From Citrobacter koseri (GTDB taxonomy: Bacteria > Pseudomonadota > Gammaproteobacteria > Enterobacterales > Enterobacteriaceae), in assembly GCA_900446925.1 (NCBI GenBank), contig UAVY01000002.1:496001-560000 (forward strand): 64,000 nucleotides of DNA. Direction: 5' to 3'. The notes under the pieces were generated by a model. That model did no database searches and was not told the origin of the DNA. It was given only the letters and a program-made list of their open reading frames with translations. The position numbers were made by a program, and so were the translations under genes. Below, piece by piece: positions 62,216-64,000 of this stretch; positions within the stretch are counted from its first letter, which is position 1, and each line of letters opens with the position of its first letter.

Positions 62216-62782
62216 TTACTGGTAGGTGACTAAAAAGGTGATAAGCGACGTCGCTTCACCTGTTGTGATATCAGCGGCTGTTTTACCATTCGCAACGACC
62301 CAGCGAGCCACCAGAGGATAGGTGTAGCTTTGGTTCATATTCTTCGAACCAAACGAATGCGTCAGTACATTCGAAGGGTTGCCCGTCTGGCAGGCTAACT
62401 GGGTGCCTGAGTCTGCGGCGGTTTCCCAGATCTCAACGGCGGTATTCGTGGCGCCTGTTGTCGCGTAGGAGTCGCCGGAACAGGTATTGCCCGCCCCTGG
62501 CTGAGCCGCCACGGTTGTGGTTAACACGCCCGCGCATTCGGTCAGTGCGATATTAAAGGATTCGGTACGCGTACCGACTTCGTTCTTATACAGATCGCCG
62601 AAGTCAATCGTGCTGGTCGGGCCATCTGCATCCGTCACCTGGGTGTTACAGGTGCCGGGGAGGATCTCAGTGGTAAAGATAGCCTGCAACTGATTGGTGC
62701 CTGTCACCGGGGCGGCGTGGGTCAGGCCGCTGAATAATCCACCAGCTACTGCCAGCGCGAGAAAAAGAGAATTAGATTTCAT
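62216..62782 (-). CDS. staE: Minor fimbrial subunit (StaE/YadL type)
   Basis: 188 residues, signal peptide to about THAA, pilin fold with Cys pairs (LPGTCNTQV; TECAGV) and end SLITFLVTYQ. It lies between two other subunit genes with short gaps (18 and 26 bp), one transcriptional unit. Name tentative. Confidence 0.72.
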   Translation of the reverse strand: MKSNSLFLALAVAGGLFSGLTHAAPVTGTNQLQAIFTTEILPGTCNTQVTDADGPTSTIDFGDLYKNEVGTRTESFNIALTECAGVLTTTVAAQPGAGNTCSGDSYATTGATNTAVEIWETAADSGTQLACQTGNPSNVLTHSFGSKNMNQSYTYPLVARWVVANGKTAADITTGEATSLITFLVTYQ

Positions 62783-62808
62783 TATGATGCTCCGTTATAT
62801 CGCAGGAA

Positions 62809-63440
62809 TTATTCATAGCTAAAGTTAAAGGTTGCTGTTGCCTGGAAGGCGCCAACCGCCGGGGTTGTACCGGAGATCCTTGTCGTCACCAGACGCGCCA
62901 CAAGGTCGACCTGTTTGCTGTCTATTTCAGCAGGACTCCATTTAATCACCTCGGCATCGTTATCTGAGGTCTCCGTTTCGTTGGCAAAAATAGCAAAATA
63001 GCTGGTTGGCGCACTGACACGAGAGAATTTCAGGCCAATCCCGGTGGGGCCTGTCTCACCCGTACCGGGAGGAGGATGGTTTTCGGCGTACCGCCGTCGT
63101 AACCGGAGGTCGTGCCGCTGATGGAGGCTTTAATTCCGGTTACGGATTCCGGGCAGTTTTTAATTTTCAGGGCGAATTGCGCCATCGTTGGCCCTGACGC
63201 TGTCTCGCTGGTCTGGTATTTAATGATATCGCCCAGCGACACTTTGCCGTCGGCGCCGATGATGATGGTGGAGCTACTGTCCGAGTCATTAATCGTCATA
63301 TCACAGGTTGTGTCCCGGATATTGGCTCGGAAGGTAATGTCGATGCTGTCGCCGTTGTCTGCATGAACGGATGAACACACCGCCAGCGCTAACATAGCGA
63401 CAGGTAAACTGCGGAGATATTTATTACTTTTTAAAGTCAT
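62809..63440 (-). CDS. staD: Minor fimbrial subunit (StaD/YadM type), frame lost once
   Basis: About 210 residues if one missing base near 63066 is restored. The N-terminal part (signal peptide ending VHAD; FRANIRDTTCDMTI) then continues TGETGPTGIGLKFSRVS and ends TATFNFSYE at TAA 62809-62811. As sequenced the frame stops early at QAPPGLA. First gene after the usher, 27 bp away. The single missing base may be an error like the others. Confidence 0.7.
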
Positions 63441-63467
63441 TAAGGGAACTCCCTGTAGAAAAATAAC

Positions 63468-64000
63468 TTATTGCATATGACAGAGTTGATTGTTCAGGAT
63501 TGTGGTTAATCCTGCCTTTTGTGCGCTGTCGGTAATGTGATAATTCACCGTACAGGCGCTACCTGCTTCTTTACCCCAGACAACTCGCAGGGTGCCCTGA
63601 TCTTCTACGCCGCGCACATAAGCCTGCCCGGCCTGACCGACGGCGCCGACAAGCTCGCCTTTATCGGTCAGGACGTCTGCGCCGAGTGGAATAAAGCCTT
63701 TATCGTTGCGTAGAAGTTCAAGGATGAGAGAACGACCTTCGTCGGTTTCGAAGTTGACCAGCACCACGGCGCCATCACGCGGGACGATGGTTTCACTGGT
63801 GTTTTTGACCTCGACGTCGGCGTCCAGAGAACTGATATTCAGCCCAACGCGGTTCTCACGGTAAGCCGAGGCATACGGCATAATCGCGTATCCTGAACGA
63901 CCTATTTCACCTTTGCCGTAACCGAGCTGCGCGCCTTTTGCGCCGCTGGCATGAACCAGAATGATGGGGCCGGTGTCACTTAACGTTCCTGGCGCCATCG
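63468..64000 (-). CDS. staC: Fimbrial outer-membrane usher, C-terminal part (cut by window)
   Basis: Last 176 residues of a chaperone-usher pathway usher (StaC/HtrE type). It shows the end of the barrel and the two C-terminal periplasmic domains (YASAYRENRVGLNISSLDAD; DGAVVLVNFETDEGR; GAVGQAGQAYVRGVE; Cys pair in GSACTVNYHI ... NNQLCHM). The start, and presumably the chaperone and major subunit genes, lie beyond the right edge. Confidence 0.82.
   Translation of the reverse strand, partial: MAPGTLSDTGPIILVHASGAKGAQLGYGKGEIGRSGYAIMPYASAYRENRVGLNISSLDADVEVKNTSETIVPRDGAVVLVNFETDEGRSLILELLRNDKGFIPLGADVLTDKGELVGAVGQAGQAYVRGVEDQGTLRVVWGKEAGSACTVNYHITDSAQKAGLTTILNNQLCHMQ

Overview
The window is chromosomal core sequence from an enterobacterium of the Salmonella/Citrobacter/Escherichia group. 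Gene order follows the early-minutes region of E. coli K-12 and Salmonella enterica (cra, the mra/dcw cluster, secM-secA, mutT, zapD-coaE, guaC, hof-ppdD-nadC, ampDE, aroP, pdhR-aceEF-lpdA, acnB, speED, cueO, gcd, hpt, can, yadGHI). Protein detail (AcnB N-terminus, a GH43/GPH-transporter pair between ampE and aroP, a DUF3300/DUF2950 pair between lpdA and acnB, a sta/yad-type fimbrial operon next to yadI) fits Salmonella or Citrobacter better than K-12. The genus is not proven by reading alone.

Layout: 1-985 is the 3' part of cra. 1632-18477 is the division and cell-wall cluster mraZ-rsmH-ftsL-ftsI-murE-murF-mraY-murD-ftsW-murG-murC-ddlB-ftsQ-ftsA-ftsZ, read left to right with overlapping or nearly touching genes, behind a promoter with MraZ-type TGGGN boxes. 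lpxC, an ERIC element, secM-secA (SecM arrest peptide controlling SecA) and mutT follow. On the minus strand lie coaE-zapD-yacG; then guaC (+), and the type IV pilus-like block ppdD-hofB-hofC with nadC (-). ampDE (+) meets a minus-strand GPH transporter/GH43 glycosidase operon. aroP (-) and pdhR (+) diverge from a region with a TyrR double box, a 28-bp dyad and a PdhR operator. aceE-aceF-lpdA encode pyruvate dehydrogenase. After yacH/DUF2950 (-) come acnB and yacL (+), speE-speD and yacC (-), cueO (+) with a CueR-type promoter, gcd (-), hpt (+), can (-), yadG-yadH-yadI (+). The right end holds the distal part of a chaperone-usher fimbrial operon (usher C-terminus plus four subunits, -).

The most striking property of the window is not a new system. 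About 75 single-base insertions, nearly all duplications of a neighbouring base, and about six single-base losses break the frames of some 27 genes, including murG, ftsZ, ftsA, ftsQ, ftsW, mraY, secA and coaE, which are essential in E. coli. Removing the inferred bases restores the normal family length exactly in each gene I counted. These are best read as sequencing or assembly errors, clustered in patches, and I annotate the genes at their full extent rather than as pseudogenes. The most interesting real DNA structure I found is an exact 3 x 56 bp tandem repeat in which the last six codons of cueO are copied together with a REP element.
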